Shown: positions 23,884 to 36,281, counted from the first letter of the stretch. The stretch is DNA of 64,000 bases from Thysanoteuthis rhombus (GCA_963457665.1 OY735212.1:11816683-11880682), one strand, 5' to 3'. Numbers and translations: made by a program. Notes: generated by a model not told the origin, from the sequence alone.

Positions 23884-23885
23884 TT
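23565..23885. repeat. Two (CA)n(TA)n tracts
   Basis: TC/CA/TA at 23560-23641 and CA/TA at 23842-23882; the second leads into the tail of a reverse SINE-A. Confidence 0.95.
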
Positions 23886-24110
23886 AATAACTGTCATCCA
23901 CAGACACCTATTTTGTAGTATTACAACTCATCAATGTGGCCATAGACTATCCAACATCCCTTCAAGTACCACGAGGTAGGATCAAAACCTCCGCCCCAGA
24001 CCAAGAGGCACACATTCTACACCTGGACGGTCAGTAGGACCAAATTAAGTATATTTGCCTACGCATAATTCACCATCTACCAAAGTGCTCCATTCAAAAC
24101 CACTGCGTTA
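23885..24110 (-). repeat. SINE-A copy, near full length
   Basis: On the plus strand: GTCATCCACAGACACC, GTAGTATTACAACTCATCA, ACCACGAGGTAGGATCAAAA (B-box complement), and TAAGTATATTTGCCTACGC with AAAGTGCTCCATTC. Its 3' tail, at the left end, joins (CA)n(TA)n at 23840-23885. Confidence 0.75.
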
Positions 24111-24684
24111 TAGAAATAATTGATCACACTGATTAAACACAGGCATGGGAATGGTCACACACACACAAGTACTATCTGTCGTACTATTTATTCATCCTTC
24201 ATCGGCCGATTACTAGATAGGTTAATTTTCATATGTGTTCGAATCCATACGAAATCAACACTAAGATAGGATCCTAAAACAAAAGAACAAGCTGAATGTA
24301 AGAATTGTTATATGAGGGGAATGGATGATTCATCAGCACTCCTGGGGAACCATGGTAAATTAATGTTTCGTTTTTGAATCAACAGATGGTTCCAACAAGA
24401 AAACTCTGCTTAAAGTACTATAAAATCTGATTCTTTGTATGAAAAAAACAATTAATACTATCTTTAATTAACAGTTATAAGTGAATGATTGACTTATATG
24501 ATCCGCATGGAATGAACCATTATAAGAAAAATTTGAAGAATCCTCTATATAAGGTATTTGGTTAGAATATCCGTAGTAATATCTTCAGAGCTGTCAGACT
24601 GAGAAGGTTTATTTAGTAATAAGGAAAAAACAAATTTCAGCCGTATCATCAATGCTTAAAGCTACAAAGCTATTTAGACAATAC

Positions 24685-24723
24685 ACACGCGCGCGCACAC
24701 ACATGCACGCACGCACACACATA

Positions 24724-24766
<43 letters not shown>

Positions 24767-24772
24767 ATATGT

Positions 24773-24818
<46 letters not shown>
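24685..24818. repeat. (CA)n(TA)n tract with CG-containing start
   Basis: CACGCGCGCGCACACAC at the start, then CA to 24764 and TA from 24777 to 24817. A SINE-B tail follows. Confidence 0.95.
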
Positions 24819-24819
<1 letters not shown>

Positions 24820-24844
24820 AAATTGAAGAAAATACATCCACTGT

Positions 24845-24935
24845 GTAATAACAGGAAATCATATAAAATCATATAATGCAATTTATAATCATTCTGTCGG
24901 ATCATATATCCATTTCTTAATAACACAACCGTCGC
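24845..24935 (+). repeat. SINE-B tail fragment
   Basis: TATAATGCAATTTATAATC, then GTCGGATCATATATCCATTT, match the tails of the 42.9-kb and 43.2-kb copies. No head is present; it follows a (TA)n tract. Confidence 0.6.
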
Positions 24936-25029
24936 GTTGAAAGAAACAAATAGAGCAGACATAGACCGTGAATAAGCACGACGGAAACTTCGAGTTGAAT
25001 CAGTTATTTGGGATTTGGGATTTAGCATC

Positions 25030-25237
25030 ACTGGCGATTTTTTTATCTCAATGGTGAGCGCAACGTTACATTGAAGTGACTACCCTATTGGTCACAAATT
25101 CGATTCCTGCAGCAGCGCCATTTTCTTCATTTGTTAATCATATTTACGTTTTATTGGCTAAATTGTACATCCACCATGTCGTAACGGATGATCATTTCAA
25201 ATGAAAGTTTCTATATTATATAATGCAATTTATAACC

Positions 25238-25240
<3 letters not shown>
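25030..25240 (+). repeat. SINE-B copy (tRNA-like head, ATGCAATTTATAA tail)
   Basis: The head CTCAATGGTGAGCGCAACG resembles a Pol III A box, and CACAAATTCGATTCCTGC about 35 bp on resembles a B box. The body CATTTTCTTCATTTGTTAAT continues to a tail TATATAATGCAATTTATAAC that runs straight into (TA)n. No tRNA cloverleaf closes, so it is a SINE rather than a tRNA gene. Confidence 0.7.

Positions 25241-25273
<33 letters not shown>
25238..25273. repeat. (TA)n at the SINE-B tail
   Basis: A pure TA run continuing from the AATTTATAACC tail. Confidence 0.9.
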
Positions 25274-25276
<3 letters not shown>

Positions 25277-25445
25277 GCCCGAAGACAGGAGAGGGCAGAA
25301 ACATGGGCTAGTTTTTGTAGCGAATCCATATTCTACTAATTATTTCCAGCTCAACTCTAAAACAACTTAACTTCAAGAGTAAAATGTAGTATGTATCGAG
25401 CACTCTATGAAATAAATCCATTACATTCCAGAAGTGGCTTTATAT
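25272..25445 (-). repeat. Single-arm relative of the 63.2-63.5-kb repeat
   Basis: Plus strand: GAGGCCCGAAGACAGGAGAG, GGCAGAAACATGGGCTAG and TTTTTGTAGCGAATCCATAT, then ATCGAGCACTCTATGAAATA and CCAGAAGTGGCTTTATATTA. The reverse complement matches 63225-63405. It is flanked by (TA)n on the left. Confidence 0.6.
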
Positions 25446-25549
25446 TATTGATTCATTATTATATTATGTTATATCGCTAGCGTGTGTGTGTGTGTGGTAC
25501 AAATCATATCATGAATACCGCTGTTGTTACTGTTTTTCTTACTATATGT

Positions 25550-25665
25550 GATTAGGAATGTGTAAATTTGCTTGTTGTTCAATTAAGGATAAGTAGATTT
25601 CTAATTATCACTGTCCAAGTCCCAAAAAACAAAGCGTGGAGGGAATAATTGGAATTTTTTACACT
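25550..25665. mobile_element. Half copy of the same MITE family
   Basis: AAGGATAAGTAGATTTCTAA, ATCACTGTCCAAGTCCC and ACAAAGCGTGGAGGGAATAA are the reverse complement of one arm of the 19.6-kb copy. The opposite arm is not recognisable. Confidence 0.45.
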
Positions 25666-25697
25666 TTTTTTTTGTACATAAGCAATTAGAAAGCATG

Positions 25698-26140
25698 ACT
25701 TGTCAGCCACTCAATAGAAACTGTCCCATGACCGATGTCTTTTGGCAGCATGCTGCGTTCAGGGGTGATGAATCAAAATTTGGAAAAAGGGTTGATCAAT
25801 TCATAATGTTTCTTCTCTCGCCACTGGACGCTGAAAAAGGTTGATTTTTTGTGGAAAAAAGCAAGCCTGAACGCAAATAAGGAACTGGTTTAGCATACAC
25901 TTACATTGTAAATTCATTCCATTTCTAAGAACCTCTCTTAGGGAGGAATTTTGAAGAATATTTTCTCTACACATAAAAAATGTAATTTTCAGCACTCTAG
26001 CTCTATCAGTTCGGTCTATATGCGTGGTACATACCTATACACGTACATGGCCCGTCAGCTAGCCAGCCTAGCTTAAAAGCTGAAGAAACTTGTGTTCATA
26101 GTTCTGGTGGCACTTTTGTTTGGCAGTTTCTAATGATACT
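25698..26140 (+). repeat. Family F repeat
   Basis: GTCAGCCACTCAATAGAAAC, TGTCCCATGACCGATGTC, GGAAAAAGGGTTGATCAATT, CACTCTAGCTCTATCAG and CCCGTCAGCTAGCCAGCC, ending GAAGAAACTTGTGTTCATAG. Near full length. Confidence 0.65.
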
Positions 26141-26144
26141 TCTT

Positions 26145-27400
26145 AAACAGAAATTTCTATAAAATGTTTAAAAAATATGTTACTCAGTGCGATTCAAGCT
26201 ATGATATCTATAATCATTACTTGGCTTCATGAACGAAGAATTTGCAGGTTTTTGTACATCCAGTTAAAACCCTAAAGATGTGCTTGCGAGGCAGGTTGTG
26301 AAATAATACCCTGATCAATTCAAATAAGATTCTAGGATGAATTGCAGTTTAATTTTAGATTTTAAACCAAGGGTTTAAATACTTTGGCCAATTGAGATAA
26401 GGCTACTTGAATAAGCTCCTGCAGTTGTAAATTTCTCTTTTGGAGTGCCCTCCTCCTTGGTAGATGCCCGAGGAGACTGTAGATGTCTACCGTCCCACCG
26501 AGGGATTATCCCAACATAATGGCTGACCCAGGAGTGTTCACAGGAAGTATCTCAATATCATGGCTCACCCTGTAAGATTCAAAGGATTATCCTTATAGTA
26601 TGGCTCACCTAGGGCAGTTGAGGCCCAGGGCCTAGACATTCCACAAAAGAGACGTCTACTTTATTAATTATAGACAATTACTCATAATTAGTATTACTTT
26701 CAACAAACAAAGTAATTTTGTTTAGTCTTGCCACTACGATTTCCACCTTTCCTATTGGATAGTCCAAACGGAAGTTGTCTGCCAATGATATGCTCAGGCG
26801 TTTATGTTTCATCTAAATGATGATTAAATCGCTTGACTGCTGACTCCGATATTAGTGCAATGTTATTGATTTTTATTTGAAAAGAAACTTTAGATTCTAT
26901 AAATCTTTCATTTGATATCTGTCTCAACCGAATGAACTTTTGAGTATTAATACAGCAGTACACGCGTCAAGTGTCTAACGTAACAATATAGCGTATAGTT
27001 GTTTATTGCTGGATTCTCAGTAGGTGCCACAAAACCATGGCCATTTGTCAGACTGAGCTTTTTAAATATTTGTAAATGTAGGTGCATTAGCTCAATGGTA
27101 ACAGCGTTTTGGGACTTGTTATTTAACCATCTTATATTCCTTTAATTTTTCCCTAGTCTCTTAGCAGCGACGAAATCAGTGAATGGTATACAGTGAAAAT
27201 CTCAGATCAAATTTAACGAATAATAATATCAAGCTCCGGATACACACCGGTTCGTTACCACAGACATTCAACAAATTTAACAAACACAATACTCACTTTA
27301 AGCAAAAAACGTATAGCTACATATATATAATGTGGTGAAGGGTATCAGCACTTTAATCGGAATCACTCTACCCTAAATTATTTCAGTCTAAATCACTTTT
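26145..27400. other. No gene recognised
   Basis: At 26490-26620 three degenerate TATCATGGCTCACCC-like words recur about 50 bp apart (a small tandem repeat). A-box-like GTGCATTAGCTCAATGGTAA at 27083 has no B box. Confidence 0.4.
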
Positions 27401-27719
27401 GTCCACAATATCCCACAAAGCTATCGTTGAATTTCAATTACATTTGGTCGAATGGTGAGCCATGGTCTATAGAGGAATTGATGGAATTTTGGGGTTGATA
27501 CAGGGATCTTTTTCGATTGAAAAACATCTTTTATTAAATCTTCTGACGGAACCTGGAATGTTTTCCTTTCAATCGAAAACTCCCACCAAAATAGGGTTTA
27601 AGGGAGGAGTCAGTTTACAACGTAACTTTCTGCTAAATTGAGTCCGTCAATCTGATTTGAAAAAAAGGAGCATAATCCTTTTTTTAAATCAGATTTTTTC
27701 AGTGATTCAGAGAGAAAAG

Positions 27720-27845
27720 TTGAGAGAAGTAATTTATTGATCACCCCCTTTTTTTACCAGTTTTACAATTGATCACCTCATCGCAGCATACTGCCAAAAT
27801 ACATTGGTTATGTAGAAGTTTGTATTGTTTAACTAATTTAACTCG
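27720..27845 (-). repeat. Family F repeat, partial
   Basis: Only the TIR-proximal part is clear: TTATTGATCACCCCCTTTTT, TTACAATTGATCACCTCATC, ACATTGGTTATGTAGAAGTT and GTTTAACTAATTTAACTCG. Sequence to its left (27560-27720) resembles the middle of the family. Confidence 0.5.
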
Positions 27846-27884
27846 TCTCTTTCTGATTGACCTTCTAGACAAAAGAAACTACAT

Positions 27885-28440
27885 CACCTCTGCAACCATT
27901 GACGGACAGTCTATAAAGCCGTTGGTGCAGATTAGACTTACAATAACTTCTCTTCAATATCAAATGAGCCCCGCCCGATCTCTACTGATAATGGAAAGAT
28001 ACCGGGTGCATAGAGATCCTGGAATACGCATTACTCAAAATTCCCTTTTTTTAGTTACTACTTATGTAGTCCATGAGAAAGAGAGCGATACGTTTTGCAT
28101 TCCTTCGGCTGCAGGAGTTCTGGAAAGATTTCTATTTGGGTGTCGAACTGCTTAAATGAAGATAAACAGCCCCAACCGGAGTTTGAACTCGGGTCACCTA
28201 TTCCTTCTGGGAAATACACCCCAAGCCCCCAAGCGCTTCCATCAGCGATGCCTCCTCATCATTCTGTAAATGCACCTGGGTCCTAAAGGGGTAAGGTGAT
28301 GCGTCCATCTCATAAGAAACAACTTTCTTTAAAGTATAAAAGACAGCGAGCGAAGTCTCTGGTGTATGCATCAGCTTAGTTACCATTGCAAGTTTCAAGT
28401 CAAGTCGAGACCAGGACTTCATTCTTACAAGTTTTTTCTA
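27885..28440 (+). repeat. Dispersed repeat, first of a direct pair
   Basis: GACGGACAGTCTATAAAGCC, GTGCAGATTAGACTTACAAT and AACTTCTCTTC at the start, and GAGACCAGGACTTCATTCTT near the end, recur in order at 28865-29215. The open frame at 27769-28155 spans a family F end and this repeat, so it is not a gene. A B-box-like GAGTTTGAACTCGGGTCACC lies at about 28178. Confidence 0.6.
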
Positions 28441-28519
28441 TGGCTATTACTTTCTTGTGATGCAAGTCCACCAGAGTGATACCTTCACCCATATCAAACA
28501 TCTCATCAAATCAGCTGCG

Positions 28520-28620
28520 GAGTGCACATGGAATTCGTACCTGGAATCGAACCCGGACCCTTCTGTGTGTGAAGCAGACGCACTAACCCTTATGTTATTT
28601 GAGCAGGCAAATCTCCGAGA
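28520..28620 (-). repeat. tRNA-like fragment
   Basis: The minus strand has GGGTCCGGGTTCGATTCCAG, a near-perfect B box and T-arm, with AAGGGTTAGTGCGTCTGCTT upstream in the D-arm position. Stems are incomplete, so a SINE head or tRNA pseudogene is likelier than a gene. Confidence 0.45.
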
Positions 28621-28854
28621 GGCTACGCTATAGAAGATTCAGCTGCAGGATGAAGACCATATAGTGAGGATGTAGCACTATCGTGCACCAAAAAAAAAAA
28701 AACATTTGGAAATGCTCCACGGCTCTTTGAGATGACCCTGATCTTTCAACCGACGTCAGTGGAGAACGGAGGCGCCTGGCAGTAACATAACTCACAGTGA
28801 TCTGTTTGACCCTTTAATACAACTACATTGCACTTGCACTGTACTAATTGATTT

Positions 28855-29225
28855 ATAATCTAACAATTCGATGGCCTGTCTATAGAGCCGTTATGCAGAT
28901 TATACTTCTAATAACTTCTCTTCTCAATCAGTTGATAGATATGCATTAAAAGTTTCCAGTATAGACGTACAGCTACTCGAGCACTTTTTTCAGTGCTGCC
29001 TCTACACCATCCTGATTCTACACCGGACCTATTTCCTTACCAAGACCAAGATCTTCACGAGGTACCAGTGACGCACCTATATATCAAGAGACAACTCCGT
29101 TTGGACGATAAACAGCATGTGACTGGGACTCGGTTTCCTTTACATGTGCCAGCTTGATGATCTTAGCGAGTCTCAATTCTGATTGAGACCAGGTCTTTAT
29201 CCTTAAAAGTACTTTTTGAACCACC
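28855..29225 (+). repeat. Dispersed repeat, second of a direct pair
   Basis: GATGGCCTGTCTATAGAGCC, TGCAGATTATACTTCTAATA, then GCCAGCTTGATGATCTTAGC and TGAGACCAGGTCTTTATCCT. Shorter than the first copy through internal deletion. Confidence 0.55.
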
Positions 29226-29229
29226 CAAT

Positions 29230-30424
<1,195 letters not shown>

Positions 30425-31294
30425 ATTGTGATAAGATGGAAATTGAAATCGAAATTTTGATTTTTTGTGTAATTAAACAGATTTATTTTTTCAAATGGTG
30501 CTCATTACGTTTTGGAACGATACTGTTCATATACGATTTGGTGGTTTCCATTATGGTTGGCAATTTACATGTGACTTTTCAAATAAGAAAAATTAGAAAA
30601 AAAACCATCTCAGTTGACAACATCAGATTTTGATTTATCTTTTAAAAATCCAAATACTTGACTTAAAATTTTGAGGAAACAAAGCACGCTACATAAATCA
30701 CCTGAAAATGGGCGCAGCCCAACCAAATTCTTATGTATATTCAAATGACCTAGGGAAACGTTTTCAAGTATTTTTTCTGATTCTGCATTTGCTTCGCTCT
30801 CACACCTATAATAATGATCTGATTTCCATCTATCTATCTATAATTCACCACTCTTTTGGAGAATCTACCAATACATTTTACTACAATTCACCTATCTTCT
30901 GTGAAATACACCAGGAGAGATAAATCAAATGAGATCCAAGAGTTCATACTAGTGATAATTCTGAAACGAGACATGATTGAATATGTACGTATTTCAAATT
31001 CTGAATCGTTTATTGGTGCTAGAGGCACCATTCGGGCCTTCTGGAAAGTACTACTTGGGAATTCAGTTTTATGCACAGGGTTTCAGTCAGTTGGTAAATA
31101 TATTAGACTTTCAGAAATTGGCAGTCTTCAAGTTATCAGCTCTTCCTTTTGCCTTGTGTTGACAATCTTTTTACACAGTCTGTCTTTAATCTCTTCTTCC
31201 TTCCTATTCTTTTCTACTACGTTCTCATCAATTTTATCTTGGTCAGCGACGTTGAAAAGGTGCATATGTATTCGGACGTATCTGTTCGTTCTTC

Positions 31295-32330
31295 TGTCCA
31301 CACGATACTCTGAAAGTACGGACTAAATTTCTATAGAAGGTTTAAGGTTGGGACATGGGTCAGAAAGAAGTGATAAGCTTTTGGGGCGGATACAGGAATC
31401 CTTTTACACTGAAAATATTTTTTCCGTTTTTTTTTTTCGATTACATTTATGTATTTGCCCATGACTGCTCTCACAACATCTCCGAAGGTTCAACAAAATT
31501 CTTTTTAAGGATGGGCAATTGGCTACAGGTTGCACAATAATCCACCCTACATCGTAGTTCTATGTCTAAACTACATAATATAAACACAATTCCAAGTCTG
31601 TCCACACGATATCTCCGGAAGTTCCCAATTAAAAATATTATGTGGGTAGGTTGACGATTGGCCTCGGTAGACTTGATTAAATTTCGGAGCGGCTCCTTGA
31701 ACAATTATCTCAAACACATTGCAGTTGTATGTCGAAAAGAAAAAATTATGCTAATCGCTTCTCTGTCTTCAAGATATCTCTAAAGGTTATCAATGAATTT
31801 CAATTAGATTTTCTGTAATTACAGAGAATGAAAAGACTGAATAAAGGGTGGGTCCATGCACGGTTACCTCCCCTACGCCGTAATCATCTGTTAGAACCAT
31901 GTAATATAACCAAAATATCATATCTGTTTTCGAGATATCTCTTAAAGTTCAGAAGAGATTTTAATGAATTTTTGTGGAAAAAGTGGACGATAGGGCTTGA
32001 AAGGTTTGCTCAAATGTCAGGACGGATCTTTTTTGATTGAGTCATATTTCCTGTTATCAATGAATTTTAACGACGTTTTGTGAAAGAGTCATCAATAAGC
32101 CACTGATGAAATTCTGGACTGGATCCATCAACAATCATCTCCCCTGCATCGTAGTTATATATCCAAACCACATAATATCGCCAGAATTTCATGGTTGTCC
32201 GCACGATTTCTCCAAAGGTTCTCAATGCATTTCAATTACATATCATGGGAGGTTGGAAAATAAGCTATTGAAGAGCTGATTGAATTTTGGAGCAGATCGA
32301 TCCACAATTACCCCCCCCCCTGAAAATGGC
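31295..32330 (+). repeat. Diverged tandem array, ~7 units of 130-170 bp
   Basis: The landmark CACGATATCTCC(G/A)AAGTTC recurs in decayed form near 31310, 31475, 31610, 31775, 31930 and 32205. Between landmarks the order ATCAATGAATTTCAATTA, GATTGAATTTTGGAGCGGAT, CTCCCCTACATCGTAGTTAT and AACCACATAATAT repeats. Units are heavily mutated and contain no conserved reading frame. Single related units stand at about 27405-27500, 29290-29350 and 37565-37690. Confidence 0.75.
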
Positions 32331-32334
32331 TTTG

Positions 32335-33400
32335 GCAGAGGTATGCACTCTCTGAATACATTGTTTATCTATTTTGCTCCAAACTCATACATGCAATATA
32401 AGAACATTAGTACGCAAAGATTTTGAATGGAAATTCCGTTAACTTGGGTGCCAACTACGGTGCAATGGTTAGTGAACCATTCTTGCTGAATTATTCATTA
32501 GAGAAAGTAGTTTGGTCCTCATTGGGAGCTCTACTGCTTCGACCTTATGCCTAAATCCTCAAAATTTGGGGAGTAAAGGTCCTTTGCTGTATTGAACACA
32601 AACTTGTCTGGAAGTATGGCACGAGTTTTTATCAAACGTCTTTTATTAAACGATCTTTTATGCTTAGATGCGAAAATCTTCGATAAAAATCAATTTATAT
32701 TTCAATTTCGATTTAGATAATTATCTATTTCTGTTGCAAATGAATATTGTGACACAATAGTTTGTTGTTTTTTTTTTTTTAAATGGTTGATATATCTTAT
32801 ATAAGAAAGTAATTGTTACTATTTGACTATCGTGCGTCTGTTTTAGCCGTTCCACTTGTAACAGAGTGACTGTTTCGTGGGGGGAGGGGGCACCAATAAG
32901 TGAATGAATAGATAGCTAGGATAAGGACTGATAATGACAGCAGTGAGAATAAAGAAGAAATATTTGAGATCGATTTTAGGAACAGAAAAATTAATAGGCA
33001 AAGAAAAATTAGACATATTTTTAATATCTAAATTAAATTTGTCAAATATTGAAGTTGGAATTAAAAGAAGAAAATAAATAGAGTCATCTCAAAATAATTA
33101 GATAAAGAGTCATGGATATATAAAAAAAATACATAAAGTATGTTTTGTGTATATTACGTAGAATTAGATTCAAGTGGTGCATTTTTATGGTCGTGTTAGA
33201 TACAATGTCAAACCAATGTCTATTTGAATTTTTAAAGGTGAGTAGGAATTTTCAAGTGGTAAAAAACTGCAGATAGGAATGTAAAATCTACCATCTAATC
33301 TAAGCATCGGAAAGGGACAATCAAACTGAATTATGACACGACCATGCAAAAACATTGTAATGTTCACTTTTGCCTACATCGGACTGCGATGTGATGAATT
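32335..33400. other. No gene recognised
   Basis: AT-rich. A SINE-like GGTGCAATGGTTAGTGAACC (A-box-like) lies at 32458 without a clear B box. Confidence 0.4.
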
Positions 33401-33414
33401 TTTGTTAAAAGGTA

Positions 33415-33655
33415 CAAATTATAGCTTGGATCTTTGGTATGAATATTCGTGCGAAGAAAGACATAAGAGACAGCTTTTTCTTTGGGCCTGAGCATCCAAG
33501 TCGGTGTGACTTCTGCCGCGTCTCCACAGAGGGCACATTCAGCCAGGCTCTTAGTAGCAACAGCTTCAAGACGGGGATCCGCGAGCCCCTCGATTGGGCA
33601 TGCACTGACACAGTTGTAGTGAACAACTTATGACCACGATAGCAGTAATTCATTT
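33415..33655 (-). CDS. Candidate coding fragment with paired cysteines, strand uncertain
   Basis: The minus strand, after a stop near 33632, reads VVHYNCVSACPIEGLADP, RLEAVATKSLAECALCGD and AAEVTPTWMLRPKEKAVS, with C-x3-C and C-x2-C pairs like a small disulfide or metal-binding module. The plus strand also has a 64-codon frame (FFFGPEHPSRCDFCRVST onward). Base composition is clearly less AT-rich than nearby. No clear splice sites were found. It may be an exon, a retained gene piece, or part of an unrecognised transposon; I do not assign a function. Confidence 0.25.
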
Positions 33656-33818
33656 GACAAGTAGAGATTGTCTGACACACCCACAAAAACATCAGAGGAT
33701 CCAGAGAAAATAATAATAATAATGTTCCTTGGAGTACAAGACAACGAGAAGCTGCAACTGAGCAATTCAAAATAGAAGTGGTTTTATAATTTCAATTGTC
33801 GATTCTCTTCTCCATCAG

Positions 33819-34103
33819 AACAGTAGATCCTATCCTGGTCCCTTTCAGTCCATCCCAGCGGCGAATATCCAGCACCGATCCCCAGTTATGCCTCTTTCTA
33901 GCACTGACAATTCGAACAGCCAGTCCTTTCTTCATGAATCCGATGACAAGGGTTCAATCAGCAGCATCACCGAGCGTCACCTAATCTTTACTCACTCGGA
34001 TGGCGTCATCGAAGCGAGAGATGGACCCAAGGTGCCAACAAACGATGTAACCGACGAACGTAACGTCCATCAATACTACACACTATTACAGCTTTATACT
34101 TGA
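33819..34103 (+). CDS. Candidate internal or terminal exon, unknown protein
   Basis: A stop-free frame of about 110 codons starts after a TGA near 33761. A pyrimidine-rich run ending TTCTCCATCAG at 33818 would make a good splice acceptor, leaving AAC AGT AGA in phase 0. The frame then reads NSRSYPGPFQSIPAANIQ, HRSPVMPLSSTDNSNSQS, FLHESDDKGSISSITERH and LIFTHSDGVIEARDGPK, to a stop at 34103. By eye about a third of codons are RNY and most end in C or T, as expected of coding sequence but not of this AT-rich region. The product is Ser/Asn/Asp-rich and hydrophilic, with no domain I recognise. The reverse frame keeps codon register and also looks partly coding but has stops. A GT at 34032 is a poor donor, so a final exon is possible. 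Confidence 0.35.
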   Translation, partial: NSRSYPGPFQSIPAANIQHRSPVMPLSSTDNSNSQSFLHESDDKGSISSITERHLIFTHSDGVIEARDGPKVPTNDVTDERNVHQYYTLLQLYT

Positions 34104-34213
34104 CGAGGCTAAGATTATATAAATATCCTTAGTGACTAAGAAGATAAATATTTTGTACCCGTAATCGGTGTTCGAATCCAGGTGAAGAGTCAGGATTTCA
34201 AAGGATTTTTTTT

Positions 34214-34672
34214 TTAAATGTACAACACAGACTTCCTTCTAACGAAGTGTGATCGGATTGAAAATGCCAAGCGTCTACGGCTATCTGTAAGGTACCCTGC
34301 CATTTTGAATATCTCAAGAAGCTGTTGCACAGCCTTGTTGTAACTTGTTGACCAATCAGAGTGAACCTTACTGCTAATACAGAAACATACAGTCTGCCGT
34401 TGAGTTATGAGATTGCTTGCGATGGGACACCATCCAGTTGGCTTTGGTACTACATGGCCATCGCATTCACAACGACCGAGCGAGTCGGTCTTCAGGTCTC
34501 TGCAGGGTTTGTTGCAAAATATCGCATTGCCCAGATCTGTAATATTCCCAAAAGTCCAGATTTGGCTTCCTGCAACTCCTGGCTTTTCCCCAAAAGATTT
34601 CTGATCTATCTTCTCTTGTGCACGTAACATGGTGGAGAAAGAAGGAAAATTATTTGTTCTTTTGTACGTCAC
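34214..34672 (-). CDS. Candidate Cys-rich exon or gene fragment, 152 codons open
   Basis: This is the longest open frame not made of simple repeats or a transposon. On the minus strand its centre reads AIFCNKPCRDLKTDSLGR, CECDGHVVPKPTGWCPIA and SNLITQRQTVCFCIS, with seven cysteines in about 50 residues, then a hydrophilic stretch SKVHSDWSTSYNKAVQQL. Several AG acceptor-like sites precede the Cys-rich part (for example after GGGAATATTACAG) and GCAGTAAGG near 34370 could be a donor. The plus strand has an overlapping 88-codon frame, so strand is not certain. A secreted or extracellular Cys-rich domain is possible, but no known family pattern was matched. Confidence 0.3.
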   Translation of the reverse strand: MTYKRTNNFPSFSTMLRAQEKIDQKSFGEKPGVAGSQIWTFGNITDLGNAIFCNKPCRDLKTDSLGRCECDGHVVPKPTGWCPIASNLITQRQTVCFCISSKVHSDWSTSYNKAVQQLLEIFKMAGYLTDSRRRLAFSIRSHFVRRKSVLYI

Positions 34673-34773
34673 TCCACGTACTTACTTGAATCAATTCTTG
34701 AAATCAAAAAAGTATAAGAACGAAAGAATGAAAAAAAGAAGGAAAGCTATACAATGTTTATAATTAACGTATA

Positions 34774-34775
<2 letters not shown>

Positions 34776-34865
<90 letters not shown>
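34776..34865. repeat. Long (TA)n tract
   Basis: About 88 bp of uninterrupted TA, 100 bp beyond the candidate Cys-rich coding region. Confidence 0.95.
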
Positions 34866-34867
<2 letters not shown>

Positions 34868-36220
34868 CAGTGAATTATATTGCATTTCAGAAGATATTTT
34901 TTCGTTTTATTTTTATTACAAATATAGTTTTTGTTTCGGATGTTTTAACGAGGATTAACATGAAAAATCAATCGTAAACAAATTGTTTTATTACAAAAAC
35001 AAATGTTTCAAAAGGCTGTCAAAATTATATTAACGATGTAGCAAGTTTCGAGCAGAATATGTTCTTTTTCCTTGTCATTTATAGAATACCAAATCTTTTG
35101 GAATGATTCATTCAGAAATACCATTATCAAAAACAAGAAATACAGTACAAGAATGAAAACCAACACAGAAAATAGTCTGAACTTGAAATCTTTGATATCT
35201 TACCAGCTGATTTAAGAGAAAAACCTAACTGATGTTTCACAAGACAATTTCAAGCAACATTTGGATATGTTTCTCGATTCGTTACTACATGAACGTAGAC
35301 TTCCTGGTTATGTTCCAAGGCGACGAACCAATTGCATTAGTTTTAAATACATCACCCCCGGGGTATTTACGAATAGTGGTGATGTTCCATGAACATCGCG
35401 AGAATGAACTATGAACTACTTAACAATGAACTATGGACTATTGACCATTGACCATTTTTGTCCAGCAGCACAAATACAGGGTGTTTCTTAAAGGATGTAA
35501 CCTTGAAGGTAAAAGGGTAGAACTTACATGCATGTAAATTTTATGCTACAATATCAGTCACCTGACAACATAGTACTCAGTGATAGTAGTACTTAGTAGT
35601 TCAAATGATCACATTATGTGCTAGCTTGATTTGAGTATCCATTCCTTTGTGTTGTGTCAACCATGTCGTTTTCCAATGTCATGAAATGTTCATGTCATAA
35701 AACAGGTTCGAGATTCACTCTCAGCATCAACTGTATTGTTGAGATATGCGGGTAATCAGCACTTTTTGTAACAATATTGTAATTCGTGTGTATAAAAAGC
35801 TTTTAAATGTTTCAAATACAAGCAGCGAAAAAGACTGTTGTATTTTTCTTGATACCTCCTGTATACCCGTAAAGATTTTTTGTACAATTATGGAGAATTC
35901 GGTGAATTTTATGAGTAGAAGACAATCCGCTGGAGGAATGAAACTTTTTTTTTCCAGTGAAAAAATTTGACAAGACTTCTTATTGTATTCAGACATTTTG
36001 TTCTCAAATTTCTGTCTAAGACAACTTTTGGTTATTTGTTTTTCATTACGTCTTTGAACATTTACATTTTTTTGATATTGTGGATTAAAAAAAAACATAC
36101 AAAATGTGAAGGTTGCAGCCGATATATATTTTGAAAGACCTAGATACGCCCTGAAGAGTTATAAACAGAAATAAACTTTGTTATGTTAAGTGTTGCAAAT
36201 GTATTTTTTACGGAAATCGG

Positions 36221-36221
<1 letters not shown>

Positions 36222-36281
<60 letters not shown>

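Noticed and set aside
27769-28155. 128-codon plus frame as a gene
   Set aside because: It starts in the end of a family F repeat and runs through a dispersed repeat that recurs without the frame at 28.9 kb.
28520-28620. Possible tRNA gene with a near-perfect B box
   Set aside because: D-arm and acceptor stem do not close and no 3' T run is present; a SINE head or pseudogene is likelier. The same applies to tRNA-like segments at 3.1, 15.6, 16.7, 36.7, 43.4 and 50.7 kb.
31295-32330. CRISPR-like array of repeats and spacers
   Set aside because: Units are contiguous and diverged along their whole length, with no constant repeat and unique spacer pattern, and the genome is eukaryotic.
35475-35500. 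TACAGGGTGTTTCTTAAAGG as a mariner-type terminus
   Set aside because: No inverted partner or transposase remnant found nearby.
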